NCBI RefSeq assembly: GCF_021155765.1
Contig: NC_060106.1
Coordinates: 17,324,031-17,388,030 of the forward strand
Length of the DNA: 64,000 nt
Source of the DNA: Diprion similis
Lineage: Eukaryota; Arthropoda; Insecta; Hymenoptera; Diprionidae
Reading direction: 5' to 3'
The notes under the pieces were generated by a model. It did not search any database. It was not told where the DNA came from and worked only from the letters and a program-made list of their open reading frames with translations. The first letter of the stretch is position 1. Each line of letters begins with the position of its first letter. Below are positions 13,022 through 27,600 of the stretch, piece after piece. The position numbers and the translations under genes are program-made.

Positions 13022-16000
13022 CTTTCAAACGATGCGTGGGACGAAAATTAGAAATAAACACACGCTGAGAGTGTGAGAATTTTTCTGTGTATATATATAC
13101 ATCTAATATCCGTTTTCAAAGACCTGTTGTATTATCCTGGGTTATAGGGGTGGGCTATAGGTAGTGCGGAGGAAAGTTTAACGATGTCCTTGTAAAGGAT
13201 TTGGAGTTTGTTTTTCGTCTACGGTACCCATCCCTGACGCATCAAGACGTCCAAAACTCGATAGGGTAAAAAAGATAACCGAGTAACGCGTGTGTGTGTG
13301 TGTGTGTATATATTCATTATATACTATACATATATACTGGGGGAACTATCGTATTCAAGCCAGCTGAGAGAAGGAGGCCTCTTTTAAATATTGGATAAAG
13401 GGACTTGGTTGGGTCGTGCGCCAAGTAGATATATAACATGAAGAAAGTCTTATTTAGTCTTATTTATTTCATCACCTTTCAATTCACTTTCAGGCTATTC
13501 CTTGTCTGACATCGTATTTGAAAATATTCTATGCGCGCATACTGATATAATTATTATCTATGTAACACTTTTTGCGCCCCGCCTAATATAAAGGCGTAAG
13601 TTAATTACCGCTTTATTAACGTTTTATATCACGCGCATAATCGACGTTGTGTCGTCTTACTATACGTGCATCGAATATTGCTGGCTCAGTACAGGGACAA
13701 TAAAAATTGACAAACCTCGAACGAGGTAAATCGATTATAATATCGGACAGTGAACTGATTTATATTCCGGTAAGTAACAACCGGCGATACGCAGTACGCT
13801 GATAATACTGACGACGTTTTACGAGCGGTAGAAACGGAATAAGAATTTGAATTCCGAATGAACGGTAGGTGTAATATATGTATAATCGCGTTGACGATCG
13901 TTTTTACCAACGTCGTAACGGACTGGCACAGAATTTTAAGAGTGCATAAAATACTGAAAAGAAAATAATGGTAATTCTAACGATTTTTATTCTTTTATAC
14001 TTTCAAATTAATATCATTTCGCCGATATTGTTTCGAGTTGTAAGAAAATCTAAAAAACTTCACTGGCAATAAGTTATACATATACATATATTTGTTATAC
14101 ATATATATTGATCCCTCGGCTGAACCATTTACAATTTTCTTTTTTTTTTTTTTCTCACCTTTGTACTTCTATCCAACGCTAAGAAACTCCACGTCGATGA
14201 GACGTTTTTATTCTGAAACGTTAGAGCGTGGGAGCGAGATCAACGTCTTTTTCCTAACCCATAAAACTTATCCCGTAACTCTCGGTATGGAGATTCGTGT
14301 TCAGAAACGTGTTACGTGTATGGCTTGAGTCAAACTGACCGCCTAGATTTACGAGCATCCTTTTCAATTCGCTGCTAATTTATAGCACGAAATTACATAA
14401 ATTCTATTTCAACTCTCTCGTATAATATATATATATATACGTACATTGTACACATACATATGCAACAATTCATTTATAACGTTGTGTGCGTCACCTTACT
14501 GCCTGAATATCCACCTACTTAAGTTTACAGAAACTCTGGAGGAACGCGCATTGTACTCGTGTAGTAAAGTTTACGATTGGTATTGTATACGTATATAGGT
14601 GTCCAAATATAATTTACGATCATGAACCGGATTGAAAGTTTTATGAGGAAAAAATGAAGTTGTATTCACTCCTATTTTTTCGATCGTTTTTAATTTTTCT
14701 CTACGTTTTTCTTGTTTTTTTATTTTTTTTTATTTTTGTTTTTTCTCTTTAGAAAATCTGTACCCTTAAATACGCTGATATCGCCAAGATGAGATTTCGC
14801 TTTTAAATCCAATCAAATCGAGTATCGTGCGTCATAGATCAACCGACGATGAGATCTAACGTGATTTGACATTCGGACTAAATTATCGAGCTACATTGAT
14901 ACAGTGCATCTTTAAATCAATCTTATCCAAGTCAATATCCAAGAAATTTTTTTACGACAAATTTATACCGAGATATTGACTTTATCGTATATCACGGGGG
15001 ATTAAAATATGGATTACGTTCGGTGAAGTAATTCTCATAGAGAGAGAGACTTATATAATTGTTCGATAAAATCGGCAATCTTCGCTTCGGCGACCTCTGT
15101 ACGTATTTTATATATCCATGTGGTAACGAGATGATAATGACACGCATGCTAAAAGATAACTATAATATTATAGATAACTGCCTGGTCTGTATAGGTGTGT
15201 GGAAATGATACTGCGGTGAAACAATCCAATGTGGATTAAAAGAAATTTTTCTCCATCTCTCTATCCCTCTCCATTTATATTTCCACCGCTTCTCTTCCGT
15301 TTCCTCCCCCCGACCCTCAATCTCACTCAATGTAATGAATGAAGCTTTGTTCCGGGTCAGACCGAACTGCTGCTGCTTGCAGCTCTTCAACTGCAGACCG
15401 GGGAAAATAAATGACACAGTTACGAGAGAAGACGGCGAGCCACGTGCAGCTTCACCGCCGTTCATAACTTATGAACTTATATGATGTCCTTATGATCCCG
15501 CCGAGTTTCACGATCAGAATTTCAACTTCAAGCTCTTGTGATCGTGTTTTTTGGTGTCTGCTTACTGACTAAGACGTGTTTCTTCGTCGCACGTTTCTGA
15601 TCTTGGCTTCGAGCACCGACTCGATGGTTAATTCTATAAGAAGAACTCTCAGCCACCATTCAAAAACGTGACGGTGTCTCAATCACGGCAGCTGATCTTC
15701 GCTACGATCACTCGGAATGCGTTTAATCGCAAACTGATGTAGCTAATTATAAACTATGCTGCAATGAATTCCGATAATTAATTCGGTACTCTAATTACTA
15801 ATTCAATCCGACGTCGATTATCGTCATCACGCGGGATTCACTTTAATCGTATAACAAACACTTTATAACCGCAGGTATGATTTGGCGGTTTAAATTTAAT
15901 TTAGGTACCAGTTTAAGCGTAAATATAATTGATAAGAATTTCATTTTCACGCGAAAGCGTTGACTTATAATAACTCTAACAAGAATTATTCATCACTTCT

Positions 16001-18088
16001 CTTATCTACCTTCGAAACCTTTTTTTTTCACGTTGTGTGAGCTGATAGTTGCAAGCCTGGCACATGCCAAGTCAATGCTGAAAGTATATTATATAGTCCT
16101 ACACTCGTCAGACCGTGATTTTCATCAATGTGATTTCATTAGATTCTCACACTGATGTTTCGTTATTTAAAAGAGTAAATCGATCACTTTTTCGGTCAAA
16201 CATCTGAGTGCGGATATTTGACGGCAGGCTGCAGCTCCGCGGCATGAATTCTAACTATCTGTCAAGTTTTAGATAAGTCGATTGACTCTCTCTAATCAAA
16301 CTCCAGGACCGGAATATACAGATAATTAGTTTTACGAGGTGGAAAAAAACACGCTGTCGATTACACGCGAGATAGCCACAACAAGTGACCTTGGCTGATT
16401 AGAATTAACTTGTTGGATCGCGTATGAAACATTCTGAAACCGGAATAAAAACGAAATTTAAAATTGTAATCGGATTTTCTTTATTTGTTAACGCGGTGAT
16501 AGATTGGTACAAGATTAAAAAGTGAACTTCATGCGTGTAACGCAAGTCACATAATGTACTTAAACGCGGCGTAGTCCTTCCCCCCCACTCTTTCTTCCTT
16601 TGCAGTGCAAAAAAAAAAAGAAACAATAAAAAAAGGCAGGGCAAAAATTGATTGAAAAAACCGGTGTTTGTTGAGTGACCGCGGTCTTTGAGAAGCCATG
16701 GCTATGATGTGCTGCAATGGCGTTTTTAGACACGTCTTTCGCTACTTTATGGCAGGGCTCTCAACGAAAGCCACTGACGCCATTTAATGGCGGACATTTA
16801 AGCCACATATCTCTGGTCGCCGTTGCCCCGAAAATAATTAACCACAAACGTTTACACTGAGGAGATGGCGGTCGCGTTAATTTCCTATACGCTGTTTTAC
16901 ATACGATTAGATTGCGGCTCACTTGGAGAGTGACGCAGATTTCGCTGAAGCTTCTGCGAATGTTTCTTTGGCCATTTTAAACAATAATATATTCGTTTAG
17001 ACTTGAATCTATGTGAACCTGTGATCAAAACTTCAAAAGCGAATAATGAAAATGCCGTTAGTACGGCAGAGGTCTTCTTACTCGACCGATTAAACCTCGA
17101 ATAACAAATTTGGGGACTTTATGAGAGAATACATGTTTATGTTGTAAAAGAAAAAGAGGGAAAAAAATTAAAAACGAACTGTTGTAAGTGGTGGATTAAT
17201 ATTTATTGAAGCGATGGATCTGGGTTATACATATATACACTTTTTGCTCCTTAGGTACATATTATAACGATGCTTGATAGACACGCTTATAGTATAACAT
17301 CATCATTTTGGTGAACCAAAAAATGACGAGGCACCTACTTGTGTCTAAATTTTTACGAGCGCAACGCGACAAGTGGAGGCCAAGATAGATGATTTATGAT
17401 GTTGAAAGTATAATATGTGACAATATGTTTAAAAAAATCTCTGAGCGTTGTGATAACAAGCAAAAGTTCACGATGCTTGTTTTACAACTCTTCTTTATAC
17501 CCCGAAGTCAATTAATGACGAGTACCTATTTATAAATTCGAAGAGACATTGAATTTACAAGTTGGCAAAATGTCTATGGTTTTCATTAGCTTGGTTAACT
17601 GCCGCATTAACGCAATACACACAATCTTGCTGAAAAATATTATTATGGAAGAGCAAAGTCTCAAGGATGCTTGGAATGTAGGTGAGAATCAATTAACGGC
17701 GTGACCTAAAATTCTCATGTCAGTACGTAATGTAGAGAATATAATGTAGTGTGCAGTGCGACGATGGAAATCTCGAATCTAAAAGTTGACTGACCGCTTT
17801 ACGCTTGTAGGTATATAGATATGTACATACCTACGTCTAGTCAGTTGGTTTCAATTCATTCATTGGCACACGCTACTAGAATTCCCTCGCTGAACTACTA
17901 CATGTGCACGCTTATCTAACCCAAGTATAGACATATTATACCGTACTGATTCGCAAAGCGTAAATAAATACGTAATCCCACATATGCGAATAACGTAACT
18001 CGTTCCACTGATTGCTGCGGCTCGCTCGCGTGTTGCTATTTCCGTAATTATCGAAACACCAGACTTTCTTGTGGTTTATTTTTTATTG

Positions 18089-18098
<10 letters not shown>

Positions 18099-18121
<23 letters not shown>
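18099..18121. repeat. (TTA)n microsatellite
   Basis: About seven TTA units following a T run. Confidence 0.85.
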
Positions 18122-18122
<1 letters not shown>

Positions 18123-20541
18123 CTAGGCTCTCTTTTTGTTTATTAGTTTTTGCTCTCTTTCTCCCTCTCTCTTCTTATCGTTAGTTTTTGCCATAGAAAA
18201 TTTTACTCCGGCAAAAACTGACGCTTGGACCTTCCCTCAGGAAAGACAAAAAACGAAACATTGCACAGTGATGAACTATCTAACCAGACCCAAGAAGCAG
18301 AGCCCCTTATTACGCATTAAATACAGTACACATCGGCTTTACTGTCGTCTGTAAAGGACGCGAATTGACGAGAGTGATGAACTCGGATGGGAGGAGCTCG
18401 TCGACGTCGACGTCGCGACCTAACGGAGTGCGTTGCACGCAAACCCGAGTTTATTGGCGTCAATAGGGGTTATAAGAACATCGGGGAGCAAGTCGCGCAG
18501 CTGCAGTGCTCCTTTACTTACTTCTACTTGGGTATTTCTGTTCCATCGCTATAAGTCTATAACCGGCCTCTGCCTCGTGTATAATTGCGTTATGGTGTAA
18601 GTAGGTATGGTTTCCAGTCCTGCAGCACGTCCGGTGACTCAAAGTCTCTAGCTTTAACGGAAAACTTGTTACCAACTGCATGTGTGCATGCGTTCTCGCG
18701 TGTGCGTGTGTGCGGTTACAATTGCACGGCAAATCTTACGGAAGCCGACTTTACACCTTGACTCGTAATAAACACTAACGGCAAACCTGCTTGTTGTCGA
18801 GGTATTTTCACCGAAACCAATCCCTCTCGTACACGTTGCAATGCAGTGTCATGCAGAGTTAATTACACTGCGTCCGTCGACTTGTGCTGTTACGAGTTTC
18901 CAGCAAATACCTCGACGGAATTTTCTACTCAAGCGTTGCTGGGAATTCGGTGCTTCTTGACCCTTAGAGGACCGGCATACGCCATTTGCCGCAAGGTCGG
19001 TGACCTACCAACATTTGAATTTAGTTTGGTCCAATGCTCTGAACTTTGGATCACTTTTCTATAGAATAAAAGATTTTTCGAAATTCCTCAGAATTTGGTA
19101 CTCTAAGGGTTTAAACAAGCTTGAATTCTGTTCCTTGAGCGTGTTCGAACGCTCAGCTTGCAAGCCTCAATTTCGTAAATTCATAACGTTGCGTCGATAA
19201 GGTCACGAAGTAGTCCTACCCTTATCGACCGAATAAAGTCACCCTTTCTCTTCCTGGGTTAAATATACAAACGAGCAGAAAAGGTTCCAAGTCCAACGAT
19301 GCATCGCTCCTTCTGTAACGGAACTCAAGAAAGTTACTCGTACCCTGAAAATCGATGAAATAATGTGTGGTCTTTTGACAAGTGTTGCTATTTCAATATG
19401 TAATATATAATACAGAATAAATTGCGGAAAGTATCTCAACTATATCATTTTTTCCTCCTGAAATGCAGAAAGTGTGGAAACAGCAACACGCGTTGAAAGA
19501 CCGCGAAGTTTTTTTCCCGAATTCCGCTATGAAAGATTGATGCACCGTCGATATTTGAAACCCTTCCGTTCATTTGTTTATTTAATATAGCGAGAAAAAG
19601 TGTGAGTTTACTCGATCGGTAAAGGTAGGACTGCTGCATAACCTTAATTCTAACTGTGACAGACTCTTTCGTATCCGAAATGACACTTGTTTTCCAAATA
19701 ACAATCATCGGTGTGTAAATATTTGTTGATAAACGGTACAACCCGCTTATAATATTATTATATTATAGGAATTCGAAACTTTGACATGTGGTTGCCCCAA
19801 TTACTTTCACTCTCTTTCGTCTAATGAGTGAAACATAATATTTTTTTTTTTCTCACATAAAAATATCGATGTAATCGCACTGTTACACAGCGAGCTTGTT
19901 ACCTCAAGTAGGTACGTATAAAATGTATTATATGTATAACTGGCGACAGTTGATAACAACGTGGGTACTCTAATCACCCCGTCGTTCCTCGAGTCAGCGT
20001 TTTGTTATGCGAGTGTAAAGTAGTGTATACCTGTTACGCCTGTTGGACAATAGTCATTGACGCGATACGCCTCGTACATACGATAATACTTACATACCGC
20101 GTTTGTTTCTTATAATTCGTTTTGCATTCCGTCGCCCCGTCGCGTCGCGCCGCTAAGTCTGAAACATTAGCTGCAGTAAAGTCCCTTTGCGCCTAGCGAG
20201 GAGAATTCTCCACGCTTGCTGTATGCAATGAATAATGCATGCATCCCGAACGCGCCCACAATCTTCCGCCAGGTTTACTCCCAAGGGATATGGCCGTATA
20301 CTATCTTACCTGCAGTCCGAAAGCCGAACCGCGTACGTTTGTACGTGTACGTGTGTTCATTGTCCACTGAAAACGTCTTTGACTTAAGCCTTGTCCCCGG
20401 GACATTCCGATCCGTCCTTTAAGTTGTGAAAAAAAAAAGATGACGATGATGATGAAACAAGATTTATGAAAAAAAAGAAATTCAGAGAAATCAAACGCAT
20501 CCAAGTTATTTCTCACGCCACAAATATTCTGGGTTGAAGAA

Positions 20542-20566
20542 TTTTTTTTTTTTTTTTTTTTTTTTT
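20542..20566. repeat. Poly-T run
   Basis: About 25 T followed by four C. Confidence 0.9.
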
Positions 20567-21164
20567 CCCCCTACGAATGGTCAGATTTTTTTTTAACGTT
20601 TTATTTTAACACTCTTGACAAAAGCACTAATAATTTTTTTCATACCAATTAACTGTGAATAATTTAATTGCAATTTCTGATACGAGAAAATTACGATAAA
20701 AAAAAATGGAGTTCCTTGATCGTAATTAACTATCTTGTTTTGAAGCGTGCAATGCAGCACACGATCAAGTTCTCTGAAATCGCGAACGAAGTGTTTCTTT
20801 CCACTGTTTCCTTGAACAGACCTTAACCGACTAACCGGGAGAATCACGAGATCTTCTTCCCTCCCACGATCTTCGTTTTGTAAATGGTTAATTTTGCTAA
20901 AAGCCTCGGTTTCGCCTGACTCGCTGTTATATCTACGTTATACCTGCTCAGTATACCTAAGCTCCTCCTTCGTTGAAGCACGACGAGCTTGCAAGCGCAA
21001 AGTTTGCATAATTTTCAGAATAAACCTGGCCTCCTTCGTCCGCATGAATCCGGGTCACTAAAGTCCCGTAGAATATAAACGACGGACCTTTTTTCTCTCT
21101 TAATTTTACCTGATTGTATATTTTACACACGTAATTATGAAGGATTGTTTAATTCTCGTTACAG

Positions 21165-21216
21165 ATCCTTGGCTGCAGCATGATATGATAAGGACTTGAT
21201 ATCAAGAACCCCCAAA
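21165..21216 (+). promoter_or_regulatory. Dg: Dystroglycan 5' UTR portion of first coding exon, with two mini-uORFs
   Basis: A splice acceptor (TCTCGTTACAG) ends at 21164. Between it and the start codon at 21217 are two upstream ATGs. One at 21180 reads ATG ATA TGA; one at 21185 reads ATG ATA AGG ACT TGA. Both stop before the main start, so they could lower translation initiation. Their effect is inferred, not shown. Confidence 0.65.
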
Positions 21217-21574
21217 ATGAAACCTCTGCTCCTCACTTTCTCCCCCCTCCTTCTCATCCTCCTCCTCGTCTTTCCGTTGGCCCTGTCCCTGACCCTGCAA
21301 GAAGATGACCTCGTCTTCGACGACGTTGGCGAGTCCTCCGCTTCAGCCTCCGGTCCTTCGATATTCAGCAACGAGGAACACCAGGAGTATAACGAAAGGA
21401 AACGCGACAGATCGAGGGATGGCAAGAAACACAACGTCGAACGGCTATGGGGGATTCCTGACACGTCCGTCGTCGTGGGTCACGTATTTAAGATGAGAAT
21501 TCTTAAGCAAGCCTTCAGCGGCAGCGTCGATCACTTCGAGGTACACAGGGTTTAATACCTGCTCCATGCAGCAG

Positions 21575-21624
<50 letters not shown>

Positions 21625-24600
21625 GGTGGAATCCAATACTCCTTGAATTTAAATTTCTCTTTGAAACTGATTTCGGTGTTTTTGTGTTATTTGTTTATTT
21701 ATTTTTCTTGTTCTTCGTTTGAGCGCCTTCAGCCTGTCTGTAGACTGTTGAATTTAATCATTAGGCAGGCATCCGGCTACTGTTATCACAATTTTCATTA
21801 TTTCTCGCCAGGCTCGGGGTATAAACGGGCATTCTTTACCGCGTTGGCTCGATTGGGACGAACCTGCTTCAACACTCGTCGGCATCCCTTCGAGGAAGGA
21901 CCTGGGACTCCACAACGTGATGATCAAGGCCGTTGGAAGGCACGACGACTTCGCGAAAGACGTATTTTCCATAAACGTCGTGCCTGAGAAGAAACACGAA
22001 ATAACGCACAAAGATGGAAAGGTAAGACGAGTTTGATGACCCCCTGACCGTTCTTGACTGTATTCTGTCTGAAGAAGACGAAGAAGAAGAAGAAGAAGAA
22101 CGAAACGGAAAAGAAGCGTGTGCTTTTTCAAAAGTGCGAAATGTTTTTCTTTTTACTTGTTTTCTAAATCTAAGAAGAAAACTGCATGGACAATTCTGCG
22201 TGCAGAAATTAAATTAAATCATTCGCATCACTTTGTTGTAAAGGATATCAAACAGTCAGAGTCTCAAAGTTATAATATAATCTTCGCTTGAAGTTGAAAA
22301 CTGGTTTTTGTTTTTTCACTGTTTCTGAAATTGAAGTAACTCAGTCGTGATCTTCGAAATATTTTTGTAATTGAAGCATATTTTCTTTTGTGCTGCCAAG
22401 ATGGACTTGGAGTCTGAAGAATGCGTTGTAAGTTAAAACAAAAAAGAAATACCAAAAAAAAATTCACAATAATTTGATACTCGTTGTCTAAATACGTGTG
22501 CAATATTTGAAAAATCTCACTGTAGCTTGGCTCACTTGTGGTCGGAGACGCATTTATGTATCTAGTCAGATTGAAATCTCGCAAATAAATTAGGTCTTTG
22601 ACACTTGCTTATTGATACCAATTGGTATCACATACACTGTTAATTTGTCTCATCATGTATATGATTTTCTAACAATAAACATGATTAATATTGCCCTCCT
22701 GAAACTCTCTGAGACACATAACGCGTTACCAGAGTAATTGCGAGAGTAGCGTTTTAGATATTCTGAGTACTAATGACAACCGAGAATGCGTTAAGTGTAA
22801 TGATAAATCTCGCTATCAGTACATTGTCCCTCGTGCGCGTAAATATGCTTTCCAAAAAACAATGATTCAATTCATTTTCAGACGCACTGCGACGAATCTG
22901 AGGACCAGACTCTTTTGACAATCGTTTTAGACACCAGGTTCGAGAACTTGAAACCTGCAGCAAGAGTAAATGCAATCGAAAATCTCGCTGGATTCTTGGG
23001 CTTACACACGGTAATTTATTTTTACTAGATGGACTTATTGATTTTCAAAAGTTTTATAAACTGATAAAATTTACTAATCTCTATTTTTAATTACTATTCT
23101 AGAGTGCCTTTTCGATGCACCCTTATGTGAGCAAGGAAACTTCAGCTCCCGATGCATCAGTGATTTTATCGGGACCTGGCAATGTCAAACGACGTCGAGA
23201 AAAGCACTCTACAGCTATCCAGTGGCAGGTATGTGAAAAGGCATTTCTCATTTTCTAAATTGGTATATATTTTCATTACGCGTGGTTATTGTTTCAATTA
23301 ACTTTAATTAATTAACGGTCATATAAAACCGTGGAAACTCACGGTCTTAGAAAACGGCATGTATATGTATTGTCAAGCACCTTTCAAAGCATCGCAAAAA
23401 CTCTACATATAAATCCTATTAAAATGTGAAAGCGGTGTCATTAAGTTTGACTTGATCATCAGTAACAAGGTTCGATCCAAGAGACTCACACGGAGCTAAT
23501 GGAAGCTCAATAATTTTATTCGTACGTTATAGTTTAACCAGTTCAAGGAATAAAAAGAAATAAATAAAAAATGCGCACTAGATTACAGATTTATAATGTA
23601 TATGTAAGTAGACTTTGATCATGATTATTTGCAATATCTGAACAGGTGGGCTGCGATGGTCGTCTTTGGCACCACCAGACTGATTTGGTAAATCAGCTGC
23701 GAGAGCAGGCTAAAGATGGTACTTTAGCCGAAGTTTTGGAACTACCAGTTTTACTCTGGCGGGTGAAAACAGATTCCAGTTCTTTGTTGAGAAATCGTAG
23801 GGAAACAGGATCTGGGGATTACGACGCTGATGCCGATTATTATGATCAATATGCTGATTACGAAGATGAGGACGATATCGACAATGAGAACAATCCCATA
23901 GATGGTGGTGATGCCGAAGGTGACGACGAAGATGGTGACGACAACGAACCAATTACAGAACAGCCAAATATCGCTGTATCCAAAATGCTTGTCGACGAAT
24001 ATGGTCGGCCACACAGACATCATCATGGAGAAAAATCTAACGAGCCAAAAGTAAGTAGTTTTTTTTTCTCCCAGTTGATGAAGGAAATTTTATATTGTGA
24101 CAGAAATTATTTCCATATTTCTTCGTAAGCTACACAATTCAACAGTTCATTCACAAAATACTTTCTGTACACAGGCAAATATTACCCCAAGTGATAGTCA
24201 TTTAATATCTACCATAATAACTGATCCAGTGAGGATAAGGTATTCTTTCTACGTTAGAAAATTTATTTTTGAATTATAGCTAGAAGAAGAAATCGATGCA
24301 GAAGAATTGTTCCCGGGCATCTTGGGCAGAACTGCCATTACATCCGAAACTGCTGGTGAAACTCCTCGTGAACCTCCTCTGCAAGTACCTGTACTCAGCA
24401 TGTTGCCAGTATCCACTCCAACAAATACCACAAAACCAGTGTTGACAGTTTCACCGGTAGGTTTTTTTTCTCGCAAAAAAATTCACTCGATTGATCTAAT
24501 TGGCTTTAAAATCTCTTGCACAATAAATTCTATAAATTGGCATACGCGTATATCATATATTCTATTGCTTCATGTTGTTCTTGCCCAGCAATTTAAAATG

Positions 24601-27600
24601 ATTTATATAACACTGTTTGATCGCTCAAATTTAATATCTCAGTTATCTTTTGTGGATAGCTTCTCTTATACCGTTAATCTCAATTAAGCAATCGAAATGA
24701 ATTAATTTTTCTGGTCTTTTGCTATTTTGATAATAATTGACTTCTGAACGGAATTCACAAATAGTTTCCAAGGTGTTTCATAAACTTTAGATTACTGGGT
24801 AACACTTCCAAACTGTCTAATTTCTGAGAACAATTAGTTTATACTGTGTCTACGGGATTTCCATGTAGATGAGCAAACTTGCACTACTTTTCATATCGCA
24901 ACATTATATTAATTTTGTTGTATTGGGATGGCAAACTTTGACGATCTTAGTATTTGACAACCAAACATTAGCATCATATATTTGACACCAAATGTACAAA
25001 GTCTCGTACCTTTGATTAGATATTTTCCAGTCATTGTACATCATTTGGATGTTGAGCCTGCATGCAAATACTTGGAGATCACAAAAACAATAGGATTTAG
25101 AGCATTAATGGTCACAATTGTAACATAACAACTCTGTGAAATGATTCAATACTACATGTGACTTATTGTTAAGAGACAGTATGAACGTTGGAATCAAGCT
25201 TTACCACGATCGAAATCTCCTACATTATTCCATAACATTGCCTCACTATATGTTGACTAACAAATGTTTCATGGCATACAACGCAAAACTACTAACAATT
25301 TCACAGACAACCGTGCCTCCCACAACCATCTCGTCATCGACCACAACAACTCAGGCACCAACAACAGTAATTCCAACATCATCAACGACAACAACCACAA
25401 CTACTACCACTACAGCAGTACTGCCAACAGAGTCTCCGAAATTAGAAACGGTGGAAGTGCCGAAAGAGAAAGTTGAAAAAATTGATACAGTATCAATAAC
25501 CGTACCTACAGTACCTGCAGAAATTACGACAGTCCCATCCAAAACAACCATTCTCCAAACTAGTGAAACTAATGTAATATCAACTAGCGGTCCAGCAATA
25601 AAACCTGTATCTGAGACGACGGTGGTCTATGATCAAACAACCATCCTGCAAGAGGTAATGCTTACTTGCTTAACGCTTTTCAATGTCGTTTCAGTCGTAC
25701 CCATATATCTGTACAGGCTTAGTGATGAAGCTGAAAGAATCTCATTTCTTCAATCAAAAAAAAACAAACATCTACTACTCTTCTAAGACTCCTAATCTTC
25801 ACATTCTCATTCCTGTATCTTTCATAATCATATATATTTTCATGATTGACACTCAGTGGGTAGTTAATGATTTACTTTGTCTTCAAACAGGTATTTTCGG
25901 CGTATTTATTGTTGGCAATTTAAACTCACGTCTATGGTATAATTTCATTTAGATAAGTGGACCACGCAATCAGTCGACGGTAGTAATGAAATCACCGACA
26001 CCTCTATCAACAACTACGACAGTGGCACCAAATACAACAGTTACTCCACTCTATGTACCGACTACCCAGTGGATGACTTTACAACCGAAAACTACATCTC
26101 AATTGCCGCCAGAGATTACGGATACAACTTATCCCGAACCACTCAATTTCCCGCCCAGAGAAGACAGACGATTGCAGAAGATACAAGTAACAGCTGGGAA
26201 ACTTCTGAGCTTTGTTATTCCTGAGGAGACCTTTGTCGATATGGAAGAAGGAAATGCTAGGAAGCTCCGCTTGAGTTTATACAAGCAACACAATCCAATC
26301 AAAAACAATCACTGGCTTCAATTCAACAATAAGACGCAGGAGGTTTATGGATTGTAAGCATTTTGTTTGTTTTTTTTTTAGCACTTCACTAAAATCATTA
26401 AGCCGAAGCAACTGAATTTTTTTTTCACCAAACATAAAAACTGGGGATTCTGTGACAGTCGCCGAAAAACTAAAATGTGATATATTTGTAATAAGAATTC
26501 GTCAAAGACTGGCGCAATTATCATTATTATGATTCAAAGATATATGAATTTTATTGTTCTAATTAAATCTGTTCGTTCAAACAGACCACTTGAAGCTGTC
26601 ATTTCGGTGTGGGATTATGAACTTGTGGCAGAAGATAATGAAGGACTAAGAGCGAATGCAACCCTAGATGTTCATGTCCAACAGCATCCGCAAAGTCGAT
26701 CCGTTAATCACGAATTTAATATTTCTTTGAGAATTGATAAACGAAGTGCTTTTCCGACCAACGTAGATTGGGAATTTAAGGTAAGCATAATTTGTGATGC
26801 AGCTATATCTTTTCAACAGGTTTTTCAACCGTTCTTTTCACTGACAATGCTAACAACAGAAATATTTTACAGGTTGTTCGCGGTCTCGCCAAACTTTACG
26901 GAGATGAAGATACATCCAAAATAACAGTACGACAAATCGATATTATGGGTGACCACATTACTTTTACGTGGTCTAACGACAGCCTTCCTCGAAGTATAGA
27001 ATGCCCTGAAGAAGAAATTAACAAATTATTTGACGTATGTTGAACTTCTCCATGTTTTAATTTATCTCCTTGTAGTTCTTTTAAGGCTCTGAAAATTTGC
27101 CATACTATCCTAATTACACATAATGTGATAGCTTGAGCAAATTCCATTGTATATTGTAGGTTTTGGTGGAGAATGAAAATGGATTGCCCAGTACTGCATT
27201 GCAAACAATTCTTGCACCTGAAATAAAGGTTCGACATGTCGGCCTGCGTAAAATTGGACAATGTGAAGAGGAACCGAAACCTGAACCGCCTGAAATTGTG
27301 ACTGAGAAACCTATCCTACCCAAGATAAACCAACCTCCAGTGCCAAGGAATCAAGTAGACCGCATTAATGCAACGGTTGGACAATTGCTTGTATTTACAG
27401 TTCCAGAGGTAAAGTTTTACATTTTATTATAAATGCTACTTTATTTACGAAAACAAATTTTCGAAAATATACCCACTGAAAACTCTGAAAACAAAATTTC
27501 AAGCACGATTAGTTCGCAAATTCCATTTGTCATTCACTTTGAAATCATTTTTATCACAGGACATGGCTTTTGACGCTGAGGATGGTTCAGCGCACAATAT

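Larger units (their letters stand above)
1..21164. other. Long non-coding stretch, probably 5' region or large intron of dystroglycan
   Basis: No open frame here resembles a protein family I know. The longer frames (up to about 136 codons) are low-complexity, start at non-ATG codons or read through microsatellites. Two segments have splice-site context and are listed separately (3398-3502 and 10635-10687). The stretch ends at a clear splice acceptor just before the dystroglycan start codon, so at least one untranslated exon of that gene must lie upstream, here or beyond the left edge. Simple repeats are dense, much denser than in the gene-rich right half. Small genes or non-coding RNAs could be missed by eye. 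Confidence 0.6.

Noticed and set aside
23460-23500. GGTTCGATCC, a tRNA B-box-like word
   Set aside because: No A box at the right distance and no cloverleaf stems; it lies in a dystroglycan intron.
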